Positions 34,836 to 44,266 of a DNA stretch of 64,000 nucleotides are shown piece after piece. How positions within the stretch are numbered: position 1 is the stretch's first letter; the number at the start of each line of letters is the position of its first letter. The stretch lies in assembly GCF_001613345.1 (NCBI RefSeq), contig NZ_BDCE01000052.1, forward strand, positions 124,001-188,000. Reading direction: 5' to 3'. This DNA is from Nocardia uniformis NBRC 13702. GTDB lineage: Bacteria; Actinomycetota; Actinomycetes; Mycobacteriales; Mycobacteriaceae. Made by a program: the position numbers and the translations under genes. Below the pieces are notes generated by a model that was given only the letters and a program-made list of their open reading frames with translations, was not told the DNA's origin and did no database searches.

Positions 34836-37388
34836 TCATTTCCCCGACGTGGCGGATGGGGATCCCACCGAGATCTCCGGCATACCCAGCAGCACCGGCA
34901 CCTTCCGCTCACCGCTGTCGTCGAAGGAAATGGTCGGATCGGCCTCGGCGGGTGCGTTCACGAAGGATACGAAGCGCGACAGCTTCTCCTCGTCGTCGAG
35001 CACGGCGGCCCACTCGTCGCGGTAGCCGACAACGTGCCGGTCCATGGCCGATTCCAGATCCGCGGCAATACCCAGGCTGTCCTCGCAGATGACCTGCTTG
35101 AGGTAGTCCATGCCGCCCTCGAGGGCCTCCTGCCACGGCGCGGTGCGCTGTAGGCGGTCGGCCGTGCGGATGTAGAACATGAGGTAGCGGTCGATGTAGC
35201 GGATCAGGGTCTCGTCATCGAGGTCACCGGCCAGCAGGACCGCGTGCTTGGGCGTCAAACCGCCATTGCCGCCGACGTACAGGTTCCAGCCGTGCTCGGT
35301 GGCGATGACGCCGACGTCCTTACCGCGGGCCTCGGCGCACTCGCGGGCACAGCCGGAAACGGCCAACTTCAGCTTGTGCGGGGACCGCAGGCCGCGGTAG
35401 CGCTTCTCCAGCAGGACCGCCATGCCGACCGAATCCTGCTGGCCGTAGCGGCACCAGGTGGAGCCGACACAGGACTTCACGGTGCGCAGCGATTTGCCGT
35501 AGGCGTGGCCGGATTCCATACCGGCCTCGACCAGCCGCTTCCAGATCAGCGGCAGCTGCTCCACGCGGGCGCCGAACAGGTCGATGCGCTGGCCGCCGGT
35601 GACCTTCACATACAGGCCGAATTCCTTGGCGACCTCACCGATGGTGATGAGCTGCTCGGCGGTCACCTCACCGCCGGGCATCCGCGGCACCACCGAATAG
35701 GTGCCGTTCTTCTGCAGATTCGCCAGGAAGTGGTCGTTGGTGTCCTGCAGCGCGGCCTGTTCGCCGTCGAGAATGTGATCGCTGGAGGTCGACGCCAGAA
35801 TGGAGGCGACGGTCGGCTTGCAGATATCGCAGCCGGTGCCCTTACCGTGCTTGCTGATCAGCGCCGAGAAGGTGCGGATACCGGTGGACTGCACAATGTG
35901 GAACAACTCGGCGCGCGACTGCGAGAAGTGCTCGCACAGCGACTTCGAGACCGCCACGCCCGACTGCTCCAGAAGCTTCTTGAGCATGGGAACGCAACCG
36001 CCGCAGGAGGTTCCGGCACTGGTGCAGCTCTTGATGGCCGGGACATCGCAGGCGCCCTCGGCAATAGCACCGCAGATCGAACCCTTGGAAACATTGTTGC
36101 AGGAGCAGATCTGGGCATCGTCGGGCAGCGCGTCCGCACCCAATTCCGCACCGGCCGGGGAGATGAGCGCGGCCGGATCGGCGGGCAGCGGGCGACCCAC
36201 CAGCGGACGCAGCGCCGCGTACTGGGTGGCGTCACCGACCAGCACACCACCCAGCAGGGTCTGGGCATCATCGGAGACAACGAGTTTCGCGTAGGTGCCC
36301 TTGGCGGCATCGTGCAGTACCACCGACAGCGCACCCTCGGTCTTACCGTGCGCGTCACCGAAGCTGGCGACATCCACACCGAGCAGCTTGAGCTTGGTGG
36401 ACAGGTCCGCGCCGGGGAATTCGCCCGCACCACCGAGCAGTCGGTCCGCGACGACCTCCGCCGTGCTGTAACCGGGGGCGACCAGGCCGTAGCAGACACC
36501 CTCGACCGCGGCGACCTCGCCGATGGCGAAGATGTGCGGGTCGGAGGTTTGCAGGCTCAGATCGGTGATGACACCACCGCGCGGCCCGACCTCCAGACCG
36601 GCGGTCCGGGCGATCTCGTCGCGCGGGCGCACACCGGCGGCGAAAACCACCAGCGCGGCACGCAATTTCGTCTCATCGGAGAGGCTGACCGTCAGCCGCT
36701 CCGCGACCGGCGCGTCGGCATCGGATTCGATGGACGAGGTGCCGACGCCGGTGTGGACGTGCAGCCCCAGGTCGGTGACGAGACTCTCCAGAATCGCGCC
36801 ACCGCCCTCGTCGATCTGGGCGGGCATCAGCCAGTTGTTGAACTCGACCACGTGCGGGGTCATCCCCAGCAGGCGCAGCGCGTTGGCCGCCTCCAGACCG
36901 AGCAGGCCACCGCCGACCACAATGCCGACCGCGCCCGGACCGGCGGCCTCCGCGGCGGCACGAATGCCGTCCAGATCGTCGAGGGTGCGGTAGACGAAGG
37001 ACTCGGGCACGTCGTGACCCGGCACCGGCGGTACGAACGCGTACGAACCGGTCGCGAGAACCAGTGCGTCGTAACCGATTACGTCACCGGTAGAGGTGGT
37101 CACCTTACGAGCGTTGCGGTCGATGGTGTCGGCGCGGACGCCGAGGCGCACCTGCACCAGGTCGTCACCCTCGTACGCGTTACCCGGCAGTGCCAGCGCG
37201 GAGGTCTCCCAGATGCCCACGTAGGAGGACAGTCCGACCCGGTCGTAAGCGGCGAGGGCCTCTTCGCTCAGCACCACGACCTGCCAGGTTCCGGCCTCGT
37301 CGCGGGAGCGCAGCGCCTCCACGAAACGGTGTCCGACCATTCCGTGGCCGACTACCACCGCGGTCTTGCGTTCGACTGTATGCGTCAT
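34836..37388 (-). CDS. nirB: NADH-dependent nitrite reductase large subunit
   Basis: An 850-residue cytoplasmic enzyme reducing nitrite to ammonium. It has an N-terminal FAD/NAD(H) region (AVVVGHGMVGHRFVEAL, then IVVGGGLLGLEAANAL), a BFD-type [2Fe-2S] segment (ICSCNNVSKGSIC and CGGCVP), a second Cys pair (GCDICKP), and the siroheme/[4Fe-4S] site with SCVGSTWCRYG and SGCARECAEA. The ATG at 37388 has AAGGA upstream. It is preceded by narK and followed by nirD in one operon. Confidence 0.95.
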   Translation of the reverse strand: MTHTVERKTAVVVGHGMVGHRFVEALRSRDEAGTWQVVVLSEEALAAYDRVGLSSYVGIWETSALALPGNAYEGDDLVQVRLGVRADTIDRNARKVTTSTGDVIGYDALVLATGSYAFVPPVPGHDVPESFVYRTLDDLDGIRAAAEAAGPGAVGIVVGGGLLGLEAANALRLLGMTPHVVEFNNWLMPAQIDEGGGAILESLVTDLGLHVHTGVGTSSIESDADAPVAERLTVSLSDETKLRAALVVFAAGVRPRDEIARTAGLEVGPRGGVITDLSLQTSDPHIFAIGEVAAVEGVCYGLVAPGYSTAEVVADRLLGGAGEFPGADLSTKLKLLGVDVASFGDAHGKTEGALSVVLHDAAKGTYAKLVVSDDAQTLLGGVLVGDATQYAALRPLVGRPLPADPAALISPAGAELGADALPDDAQICSCNNVSKGSICGAIAEGACDVPAIKSCTSAGTSCGGCVPMLKKLLEQSGVAVSKSLCEHFSQSRAELFHIVQSTGIRTFSALISKHGKGTGCDICKPTVASILASTSSDHILDGEQAALQDTNDHFLANLQKNGTYSVVPRMPGGEVTAEQLITIGEVAKEFGLYVKVTGGQRIDLFGARVEQLPLIWKRLVEAGMESGHAYGKSLRTVKSCVGSTWCRYGQQDSVGMAVLLEKRYRGLRSPHKLKLAVSGCARECAEARGKDVGVIATEHGWNLYVGGNGGLTPKHAVLLAGDLDDETLIRYIDRYLMFYIRTADRLQRTAPWQEALEGGMDYLKQVICEDSLGIAADLESAMDRHVVGYRDEWAAVLDDEEKLSRFVSFVNAPAEADPTISFDDSGERKVPVLLGMPEISVGSPSATSGK

Positions 37389-37414
37389 GACAGTCCTTTC
37401 GTGGACGGGATGGG

Positions 37415-38881
37415 TCAGGCCCGGTTGGACGGGGAAGACGTTGCGCCGGTCGCGGATTCGGCCTGCAGTACCAGGGCTTCGGCCTCGACCACCACATCGG
37501 ATTCCGGCATCTCCGCCTCGCCGCGGCTGCGCAGGAACACTGCCCAGACGACCAGGGCGCAGGCGATGTAGAAGACCATGAAGACCCAGAAGGCCGTGGT
37601 GGCCGATTTGGTCGAGGCGTAGGAGGAGCGCAGCACCAGGTTGATGCCGACCCCGCCGAGCGCGCCGATGGCGCCGACGAATCCGATGAGCGCGCCCGAG
37701 ATGTTCTGCGACCATGCGGCCCGCGCGGCCCGGTCCAGCGGCAACGTCTTGGACTTGGCGTCGAACACCGTCGGGATGATCTTGGTGACCGCGCCGTTGG
37801 CGAAACCGGATACGACGAACAACGCAATGAACCCGGCGACCAGCGCGATCATTACGCCACCGGAGGGCACGCCCCCATTGCCGTCGGCCGCGGTGCTCGC
37901 CCCGGCGACCAGAACCGCGGCGGCGATCATGCCGACGAAGGAGAACAGCGTGACCGTGGAGCCGCCGAGACGGTCGGCCCACTTACCGCCGTACGGGCGG
38001 GCCAGCGAACCCAGCAGCGGGCCGATCCAGGCGATCTGCGCCGCGTGCAGGGTGGCCTCCGCGCCGGTCTGACCTCCGGCCACGAAGCTGATCTGCAACA
38101 CCTGCCCGAACGCGAAGCTGTAACCGATGAACGAGCCGAACGTACCGATGTAGAGGAAGGCGATCGCCCAGGACTGCGGCACCTTCAGCGCCTCGACCAT
38201 GGTCGACAGGTCGGCCTTCTGGTTACGGACATTGTCCATGTACAGCGCCGCACCGATACCGCCGATCGCGATCAGCGCCAGGTACACCAGGCAGATCACC
38301 GAGGCATAGTCGGGGCCGAGGGTCGCGATGACGGCCAAACCCAGCAGCTGGATCACCGGCACGCCGATATTGCCGCCGCCCGCGTTCAACCCCAGCGCCC
38401 AGCCCTTGAGCCGCTGCGGATAGAAGACATTGATATTGGCCATCGACGACGAGAAGTTGCCGCCGCCCAGACCCGCGAACGCGGCCACGATCAGGAAGGT
38501 CGTGTACGAGGTGCCCGGCTGATTGACGAAGTACAGCGTCAGCATCGTCGGCACCAGCAGCGCCAACGCGCTGAAGATGGTCCAGTTTCGTCCACCGAAC
38601 TTGGCGGTGGCCACCGTGTACGGAATGCGCATGATGGCACCGACCAGGGTGGGCACCGCGACGAGGAAGAACTTGCCAGCAGGATCGATGCCGAAGGTTT
38701 CCGTCGGCATGAACAGCACCATGACCGACCAGATCGACCACACCGAGAAGCCGACATGCTCGGCGAACACCGACCAGATCAGATTGCGCTTGGCGATATT
38801 CTTGCCGCCCGCCTCCCAGGCAGCGACGTCCTCGGCATCCCAGTGCTGGATGTCGTGATTGCGCTCGAGCTTGGTGAACAA
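37415..38881 (-). CDS. narK: nitrate/nitrite transporter (NarK, NNP family MFS)
   Basis: A 488-residue 12-helix transporter. The nitrate signature is present in both halves (GLGGGNFSSSMANINVFYP and, later, VVSGFANGAVTKIIPTVF), and the helix-2 arginine region is AIMRIPYTVATAKFGGRN. It is the first gene of the nirBD operon, 26 bases before nirB, so it most likely imports nitrate or nitrite for assimilation. A GlnR-like box lies about 130 bases upstream. Confidence 0.93.
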   Translation of the reverse strand: MFTKLERNHDIQHWDAEDVAAWEAGGKNIAKRNLIWSVFAEHVGFSVWSIWSVMVLFMPTETFGIDPAGKFFLVAVPTLVGAIMRIPYTVATAKFGGRNWTIFSALALLVPTMLTLYFVNQPGTSYTTFLIVAAFAGLGGGNFSSSMANINVFYPQRLKGWALGLNAGGGNIGVPVIQLLGLAVIATLGPDYASVICLVYLALIAIGGIGAALYMDNVRNQKADLSTMVEALKVPQSWAIAFLYIGTFGSFIGYSFAFGQVLQISFVAGGQTGAEATLHAAQIAWIGPLLGSLARPYGGKWADRLGGSTVTLFSFVGMIAAAVLVAGASTAADGNGGVPSGGVMIALVAGFIALFVVSGFANGAVTKIIPTVFDAKSKTLPLDRAARAAWSQNISGALIGFVGAIGALGGVGINLVLRSSYASTKSATTAFWVFMVFYIACALVVWAVFLRSRGEAEMPESDVVVEAEALVLQAESATGATSSPSNRA

Positions 38882-39007
38882 GGGGCCTCCTGAAATCTGG
38901 ATAGCCCCAAGGTAGAAAACGGGTATTGCGCCAATGCTGCGGAAAATGACCGTGAAATCAACGGTTGCTCACGATTCACCCATTGAGACCGTGAGAAGTA
39001 GCCCTTT

Positions 39008-39044
39008 GTTTCGCCCATGTGACATAAGCGTTTCCGCACGTCAC
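39008..39044 (-). promoter_or_regulatory. GlnR-type nitrogen-control box upstream of narK-nirBD
   Basis: Read on the minus strand, the site is GTGAC-n5-GAAAC-n6-GTCAC-n6-GAAAC. The actinobacterial GlnR consensus is GTnAC-n6-GAAAC repeated, so all four half-elements match exactly and only one spacer is a base short. It lies 127-163 bases before the narK start. GlnR activates nitrite assimilation genes under nitrogen limitation in Streptomyces and mycobacteria. Confidence 0.75.
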
Positions 39045-39156
39045 ATTGCGCAGAAAATGCGAATCGCCGGGCGTGAGGTGAGATCGCAGTCACTAGCTTG
39101 GCGAATACCTCACGAGTCGGCAACTCGGGGAGTGAATTAATCCCACTCTGGGATCT

Positions 39157-39186
39157 CGTGCCCCGTTGCTGACGCAACGGGGCACG
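39157..39186. terminator. CGTGCCCCGTTGC stem-loop
   Basis: A perfect 13-bp stem (39157-39169 with 39174-39186) around TGAC. It lies about 105 bases after the CynX-type gene's stop. The flank GGATCTCGTGCCCCG is shared with hairpins at 48079 and 48208. Confidence 0.7.
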
Positions 39187-39290
39187 AAGAGGGGGGAGAG
39201 TTCGGGCGTACCCGCAGCAAGCGAGTTGCGGGGTCGGTTCGGTGCCAAGTCGCCGCGCACAAGCCCAGCCCCAAGCCACCTTGAGCAGGC

Positions 39291-40586
39291 TCAGTTCCAG
39301 GTGTCTTCGAGCATCCGGGGCTTGCAGGCGTGCCAGGCTCCGGCCAGCATGACGAAGACGGCGACGGTGAGCATGATGAAGGGGATTCCCCAGCCGCCGG
39401 TTGCTGTGTGCAGGACACCGAAGAGGACGGGGCCGATGCAGGCGACCGAGTAGCCGACGCCCTGGGTGAAGCCGGAGAGGGAGGCGGAACCGGCGGCGGT
39501 GCGGGTGCGCAGGTTGATCAGGGTCAGGGCCATGGGGAAGGTGGACGGGCCGAGGCCCAACAGCAGGACCCAGACCAGGGTGGCGGTCATGGGAGCGGTG
39601 ATCAGGCCGACGAAGCCCACGAAATAGCAGAGGGCACAACCGATTACGACCGGGAAAGGGTTGGTTACCCGCGCCACGATGGTGGGGGCGGTGAAGGCCG
39701 CCACCAGGCCGATGAGCGCGAAGATGCCGACCATACTGCCGCCGTAGGCCATCGTGGCTCCCGCATCGTGCAGGATCGTCGGCAGCCAGGTGAACACCGA
39801 ATAGGTGATCAGCGAGGTCATACCGAACATCAGGGCCATACCCCAGGCGACGGGTGAGCGCCACGGCTTGCCGGGCGGTTGCGCGTCCAGCAGCGGCAGC
39901 GCGGTCTTGTCGACCTTGGCGTGGCCGCGGCGATTACGCAGCACACCCAGCCACGGCAGGGCCGCGGCGAAACCGAGCAGCGCCCACAGCCCCAGCGAGA
40001 TCCGCCAGCCGTGCGCCTCGGCCACCGGCACCGCGATCATGGCCGGAATGACCGTGCCCAGCTGCACCATCACGATGTAGACCGAGCTGAGCAGGGCCAG
40101 CCGATCCGGGAAATAACGTTTGACCAGCGGCGGGATCACCACATTGCCGATACCCATACCGGTCAGCGCCAGCGCCGAGAAGGTGAGCAGCTCCCAGGTG
40201 TCGGGCACCACCGCGCGAATCGCGGAGCCCGTACCAGCCATGAGCATGGCGATCAGCGCGGTCGCCTCGAGACCGAAGCGGCGCACCAGGATAGGAGTAA
40301 GGAGGCCCGCCACGGCGAAGAACGCGGTCGGCAGCATGCCGAATACGCCGACGACCGCGGTGCCGTAGCCGATGCTCTCGCCGATCTGGATGGCCAGCGG
40401 GGTGAACGCGGTAACAGCGACGCGCAGGGTGAGCGCGGACATGATGATGGCGGCGAGAACGAGCAGACGCCCCTCGGTGAGGTGGCGTTTGGTGCGGATC
40501 GGGGCGGCCAGCTGCTCGGTTGGTCGCCGAATTCCATCCTCCGTGCCGACCGTGAAGGTCGTCTCATCCAGGGTCGCAGTCACCAC
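39291..40586 (-). CDS. CynX/NimT-family MFS transporter
   Basis: A membrane transporter of about 430 residues with 12 predicted helices. It resembles the cyanate/2-nitroimidazole branch (ALTLRVAVTAFTPLAIQIGE, then LGLGPSTFPMALTLINLRTR, then LSGFTQGVGYSVACIGPVLF). The true substrate is unknown; organic anions and drugs are handled by relatives. A GTG at 40586 or 40583 is the likely start, since the longer TTG-initiated frame runs into the divergent promoter. It is divergent from a FadR-type regulator, its probable controller. Confidence 0.83.
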   Translation of the reverse strand: MVTATLDETTFTVGTEDGIRRPTEQLAAPIRTKRHLTEGRLLVLAAIIMSALTLRVAVTAFTPLAIQIGESIGYGTAVVGVFGMLPTAFFAVAGLLTPILVRRFGLEATALIAMLMAGTGSAIRAVVPDTWELLTFSALALTGMGIGNVVIPPLVKRYFPDRLALLSSVYIVMVQLGTVIPAMIAVPVAEAHGWRISLGLWALLGFAAALPWLGVLRNRRGHAKVDKTALPLLDAQPPGKPWRSPVAWGMALMFGMTSLITYSVFTWLPTILHDAGATMAYGGSMVGIFALIGLVAAFTAPTIVARVTNPFPVVIGCALCYFVGFVGLITAPMTATLVWVLLLGLGPSTFPMALTLINLRTRTAAGSASLSGFTQGVGYSVACIGPVLFGVLHTATGGWGIPFIMLTVAVFVMLAGAWHACKPRMLEDTWN

Positions 40587-40642
40587 GAAATCATAGGATG
40601 ACCCGATGATGTGATGCAAAGAATGTGAGGCAAGGTACGCTG

Positions 40643-41320
40643 TTGTCCGTGCAACCAGTCCGTCGCACGAGCCTCATCGCCCAGGTGACCGAGCAGCTTC
40701 GTGCCGAAATCCGTTCCGGCCGTTGGCCCGTAGGCTCCCGAATTCCCACCGAACCGGAGCTGACCGAGCTCACCGGCACCGGCCGCAATACCGTGCGCGA
40801 GGCCGTCCAGGCGCTGGTCCACGCGGGGATGCTGGAGCGCCGCCAAGGTTCCGGTACCTACGTCATCTCCACCTCCAGCCTCGGCGGAACGCTCATCCAG
40901 TACTTCGCCGACGCGCAGGAACGCGACATTCTCGAACTGCGCCGAGCCCTCGACACCACCGCCGCCGCCCTGGCCGCGCGCCGCCGCGACGAGACCGATA
41001 TCGCCGATCTGCGCCGACTGCTGGCCGAACGCCGAGCGTCCTGGCACGACAACAACCCTGCTGCCATCGAGTTGGATCTCCAGCTACACCGCGCGATCGT
41101 GGCGGCCAGCCACAATGCGGTATACCTGGAGTTCTACGACTCACTGCTCCCGGTGATCGAGGCGGGAATCCGTTCCCGCACAGCCAAGTCCGACGACTCG
41201 TTCGAGGCCGAACACGTCGAACTGGTCGAGGCCGTCATCGATGGTGAGCCGGACCGGGCCGCGCGGGCGGCGGACTGTTTCCTGTCGACCCTGCTGGCGG
41301 AGTACCCCGAAGCCAGGTAA
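40643..41320 (+). CDS. GntR-family regulator, FadR/FCD subfamily
   Basis: A regulator of about 225 residues. The N-terminal GntR winged helix is IAQVTEQLRAEIRSGRWPVG, then IPTEPELTELTG, then VREAVQALVHAGMLERRQG. The C-terminal FCD domain (LELRRALDTTAAALAARRRD, LDLQLHRAIVAASHN, HVELVEAVIDGE) carries the Asp/His ligands for a metal and a carboxylate effector. TTG at 40643 has AAGG 7 bases upstream; GTG at 40649 is an alternative. It most likely controls the divergent transporter. Confidence 0.82.
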   Translation: MSVQPVRRTSLIAQVTEQLRAEIRSGRWPVGSRIPTEPELTELTGTGRNTVREAVQALVHAGMLERRQGSGTYVISTSSLGGTLIQYFADAQERDILELRRALDTTAAALAARRRDETDIADLRRLLAERRASWHDNNPAAIELDLQLHRAIVAASHNAVYLEFYDSLLPVIEAGIRSRTAKSDDSFEAEHVELVEAVIDGEPDRAARAADCFLSTLLAEYPEAR

Positions 41321-41507
41321 CCGACATGTCACCATGGCGAGATGCGGGAAGTGAGCTGGAATTACTCCGGTTGTCACCGAAAGCGACAGTGCCGTAACCA
41401 CCGTTTCGTACCGTTGATGCGACCGCAAGGACGCTTTGCGAGCAATTAATTCCATTGCTGGCGAAGCTCACGATGAGGCTCGGTCACATCTCGAGAGGAA
41501 TGCGCCC

Positions 41508-42986
41508 ATGGCACCCACCGCCGTGTCGGAAACGCCAGAAAAGTCCACTTTTCAACATCAGTCACGAGGCCGCTGGCTCGATCAATGGGAGCCCGACAAT
41601 GAGGAATTCTGGGAGAAGGGCGGAAAGCAGACCGCCAAAAAGAATCTGATCTTCTCCGTATTCGCGGAGAACCTCGGATTCAGTGTCTGGGTTATCTGGG
41701 GCAGCATTGTCACCGCCATGGGCGCGGCCGGATTCGGCTTCCTCGAAGGACTCGGCCAGGGCAATCCCGTCGCGGTGAGCAACGCCTTGCTGCTGACATC
41801 CACCCCCACCCTGGTCGGTGCGGCCCTGCGCATCCCCTACACCTTCGCCGTCCCCAGGTTCGGCGGCCGCGCCTTCACCATGTTCAGCGCCGCCATGCTG
41901 CTGCTGCCCACCCTCGGTATCGCCTACTTCATCAACCAGCCGAGCACACCCATGTGGGTGTTCGTCCTGCTGGCCGCACTCGCCGGTGTCGGTGGCGGTA
42001 ACTTCTCGTCCTCGATGGCCAATATCAACTTCTTCTTCCCCGAAGGGAAAAAGGGTGCGGCACTGGGTATCAACGCGGCGGGCGGCAATCTCGGCGTGGC
42101 CCAGACCCAGCTGTTCGTACCATTGATCATTACCCTCGGCACGCATATCTTGGCCAAGGACGCGGCCGGATACCGCTTCGGCATCACCCTCGCGGTACTC
42201 ATGTGGATACCGCTCATCTTGTTCTCGTTCTACGGCGCGTGGCGGTATATGGATTCCATCTCCGGCGCGAAATCCGATGGCAAGTCCTACAAACTGGCGC
42301 TCACCAATCAGCACACCTGGGTGATGTCGGTGCTCTATATCGGCACCTTCGGCTCGTTCATCGGGTTCTCCTTCGCCTTCCCCACCCTGCTCAAGGCCAA
42401 CTTCCCGGACCTGGCCGGTATCGGCTGGATGAGCATGATCGGTAACCTCGCCTTCCTCGGCGCCCTGGTCGGCTCCTTCAGCCGCCCGTTCGGCGGCTTC
42501 ATCTCCGACAAGGTCGGCGGTGCGAAGATCACGCTCTACGTATTCGTCGGTATGGCGCTCTCGACGCTCCTCATCATGGCGGCGTTGGCGGCCAAGAGCT
42601 TCCCGCTGTACCTGACCGCCTTCCTGCTGCTGTTCGTCCTCACCGGCATCGGCAATGGCTCCACCTACCGAATGATCCCGTCCATCTTCAGCGCCGAAGC
42701 CAAACGGCGCGCCTCCGAATTCGGGCTCGACCCCGCGGACGCGCTGATCTCCGCCAAGCGCATGTCGGGTGCGGCCATCGGCGTCATCGGTGCGGTCGGC
42801 GCCTCGGGTGGCTGGTTGGTGCAGCAGGCACTGCGCCTGTCGAATATCAACTTCGGCAGTATGAATCCCGCCTTCACTGCCTACGCCGTGGTCTTCCTGG
42901 CCATGGGCGCGGCCACCTGGTGGTACTACCTGCGCAGTTCCTTCGCGGTGGACCGCGTGCCGTCACTGGCCTACGCCAACGTGTGA
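41508..42986 (+). CDS. second nitrate/nitrite transporter (NarK type)
   Basis: A 492-residue NNP-family MFS protein from the ATG at 41508, which follows GAGAGGA. The nitrate signature appears as GVGGGNFSSSMANINFFFPE and, in the second half, LTGIGNGSTYRMIPSIF. Compared with the operon NarK it has a longer loop in helix 2 (GFLEGLGQGNPVAV) and is a separate transcription unit ended by a strong terminator. One of the two may serve respiratory nitrate/nitrite exchange with NarGHI and the other assimilation. Confidence 0.92.
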   Translation: MAPTAVSETPEKSTFQHQSRGRWLDQWEPDNEEFWEKGGKQTAKKNLIFSVFAENLGFSVWVIWGSIVTAMGAAGFGFLEGLGQGNPVAVSNALLLTSTPTLVGAALRIPYTFAVPRFGGRAFTMFSAAMLLLPTLGIAYFINQPSTPMWVFVLLAALAGVGGGNFSSSMANINFFFPEGKKGAALGINAAGGNLGVAQTQLFVPLIITLGTHILAKDAAGYRFGITLAVLMWIPLILFSFYGAWRYMDSISGAKSDGKSYKLALTNQHTWVMSVLYIGTFGSFIGFSFAFPTLLKANFPDLAGIGWMSMIGNLAFLGALVGSFSRPFGGFISDKVGGAKITLYVFVGMALSTLLIMAALAAKSFPLYLTAFLLLFVLTGIGNGSTYRMIPSIFSAEAKRRASEFGLDPADALISAKRMSGAAIGVIGAVGASGGWLVQQALRLSNINFGSMNPAFTAYAVVFLAMGAATWWYYLRSSFAVDRVPSLAYANV

Positions 42987-43022
42987 GCGCTCCCACCTCT
43001 CTGGAGCATCAGCACACGTCTG

Positions 43023-43061
43023 AACGCCCGCCCCACCGAGTTCGTCGGTGGGGCGGGCGTT
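43023..43061 (+). terminator. strong terminator after the second narK
   Basis: A perfect 17-bp GC-rich stem (43023-43039 with 43045-43061), loop GTTCG, followed by TTC. It begins 36 bases after the narK stop and may also serve the convergent TIGR02569 gene. Confidence 0.88.
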
Positions 43062-43077
43062 TTCGGTGAGCGGGTCG

Positions 43078-43929
43078 CTAGAGCAGTAAGCGGATCACGT
43101 CCGCGGTGTGGGCCAGGCCCGGAAAGGCCTCGGGGGTCGAGCGCGGGTGCAGGGCATGGACCGCCAGTCGGAACATGACCGCGCGCACCAGCATCTGCGG
43201 CCACTCCGGGAGGTCGCGCCAGCGGTGCAGGAGGCCGTCGTCCGCGCCGCCCCAGGACAGGGCGTCCACCACGATGACCGCCGCCGCCCACGACGGCGGC
43301 CGCCAATACGGCGTGATGTCGGTGAGGCCGGGAGCATGCGCACCCGAGAAGAGCACGGTGCCGAACAGGTCGCCGTGTACCAGCTGCGGCGCGGCGGTCA
43401 CCGGTTTGCGCAGGGTGGCCAGCTGGCCGATCAACTCCAGGCTGCGCTCACCGTCGGGCGAGGTGGCGGGCAGCATGCCACCGACCTTCAGACTCCGCAG
43501 CGGCACCGCCTCCCAGGCGGCACGATCGGCAGCCACGAAGACATCCACATCCACCCACGGCGCGATGGGCGGCTGCGCCAGGAATCGGGGCCGCTCCAAT
43601 TGCGCGGTGGCCTGATGCAGCCGCAGCGACGCCGACACCACCTCGTCGTGCCGTGGTTCCGGCGCACCCTCCAAATACGTGTCGGCGCGCCAACCGGATA
43701 CGACATAGCGGCCGTCGGTCGCCCGTACCGGACGCGCAAGCCGCAGTCCATCGACCCGCAGCGCCTCCCGCACCTTCGCCGACCACGCGGCCCGCGCATG
43801 GTCGGTCACCGGGCTCAGCACCACGTCAGCGCAACGCCATCCGCCGTCCCAGGTCCCCAGCGGCACCGGCATCACCTCGCGCAGCCCGAACGTGGCGCGC
43901 ACGTGCTCGGGAGGTTCCACAGCAGTCAT
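43078..43929 (-). CDS. TIGR02569 family protein (kinase-like fold)
   Basis: A 283-residue protein of the actinobacterial TIGR02569 family, distantly like aminoglycoside phosphotransferases: VHGDLFGTVLF is the catalytic-loop analogue (HGD) and LTDITPYWRPPSWAAAVIVV corresponds to the following metal-binding block. Function is not established. In mycobacteria the homologue (Rv3205c) lies beside moeZ, as here. The ATG at 43929 starts the conserved part (MTAVEPPEHVRATFGL); the longer frame adds basic non-conserved residues. Confidence 0.82.
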   Translation of the reverse strand: MTAVEPPEHVRATFGLREVMPVPLGTWDGGWRCADVVLSPVTDHARAAWSAKVREALRVDGLRLARPVRATDGRYVVSGWRADTYLEGAPEPRHDEVVSASLRLHQATAQLERPRFLAQPPIAPWVDVDVFVAADRAAWEAVPLRSLKVGGMLPATSPDGERSLELIGQLATLRKPVTAAPQLVHGDLFGTVLFSGAHAPGLTDITPYWRPPSWAAAVIVVDALSWGGADDGLLHRWRDLPEWPQMLVRAVMFRLAVHALHPRSTPEAFPGLAHTADVIRLLL

Positions 43930-44137
43930 GGTCACGCGCGTACGGTACCGCCGCAAGGGAACCGAAAATTGGAGCCACACCGATCACACCGTGCGGTCGG
44001 AACCTGGCCGTAACCCGCTATAGGCGAATATGTGGCCTACGCACCCACGCGCATACGAAGGTCGGGGCAGAGCGCCGCGCCGTCGCGGCGAACGGATCCA
44101 TGCCATCCCCGGGGCGGTCATTCCGGCGCGCTTCGCA

Positions 44138-44217
44138 CGTCATCACGGCGCGCTTTGGCCGGGATCCACTACCTCAGCAAAGGTGTATTCCGGCCAAAAG
44201 CATGCCGGAATGACGGG
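44138..44217. repeat. ~80-bp palindromic repeat, copy 2
   Basis: Left arm with GGCGCGCTTTGGCCGGGATCC, loop CACTACCTCAGCAAAGGTG, right arm ending GCATGCCGGAATGACGGG. An extra copy of the left-arm start lies at 44117-44133. It begins about 50 bases downstream of the moeZ stop. The rest of 43930-44266 holds no gene apart from short GGTCAGGC repeats near 44226-44262. Confidence 0.85.
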
Positions 44218-44266
44218 ACGGGGACGGGTCAGGCCGGCACGGGTCAGGCCCGCGCCGGTCAGGCAC

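Larger units (their letters stand above)
38882..39290. other. narK promoter region and downstream end of cynX-type gene
   Basis: About 410 bases without a gene. The right part holds a strong hairpin just after the CynX-type gene's stop (39157-39186). The left part holds the narK promoter, with the GlnR-like box at 39008-39044. No RNA gene was recognised. Confidence 0.6.

Noticed and set aside
35244..37571. A 775-residue plus-strand frame
   Set aside because: It is antisense to nirB, which has full functional motifs; the plus-frame protein has no domain.
41330..41507. GlnR box upstream of the second narK
   Set aside because: Only partial half-elements with poor spacing (for example GTCAC-n6-GAGAT) were found; not strong enough to report.
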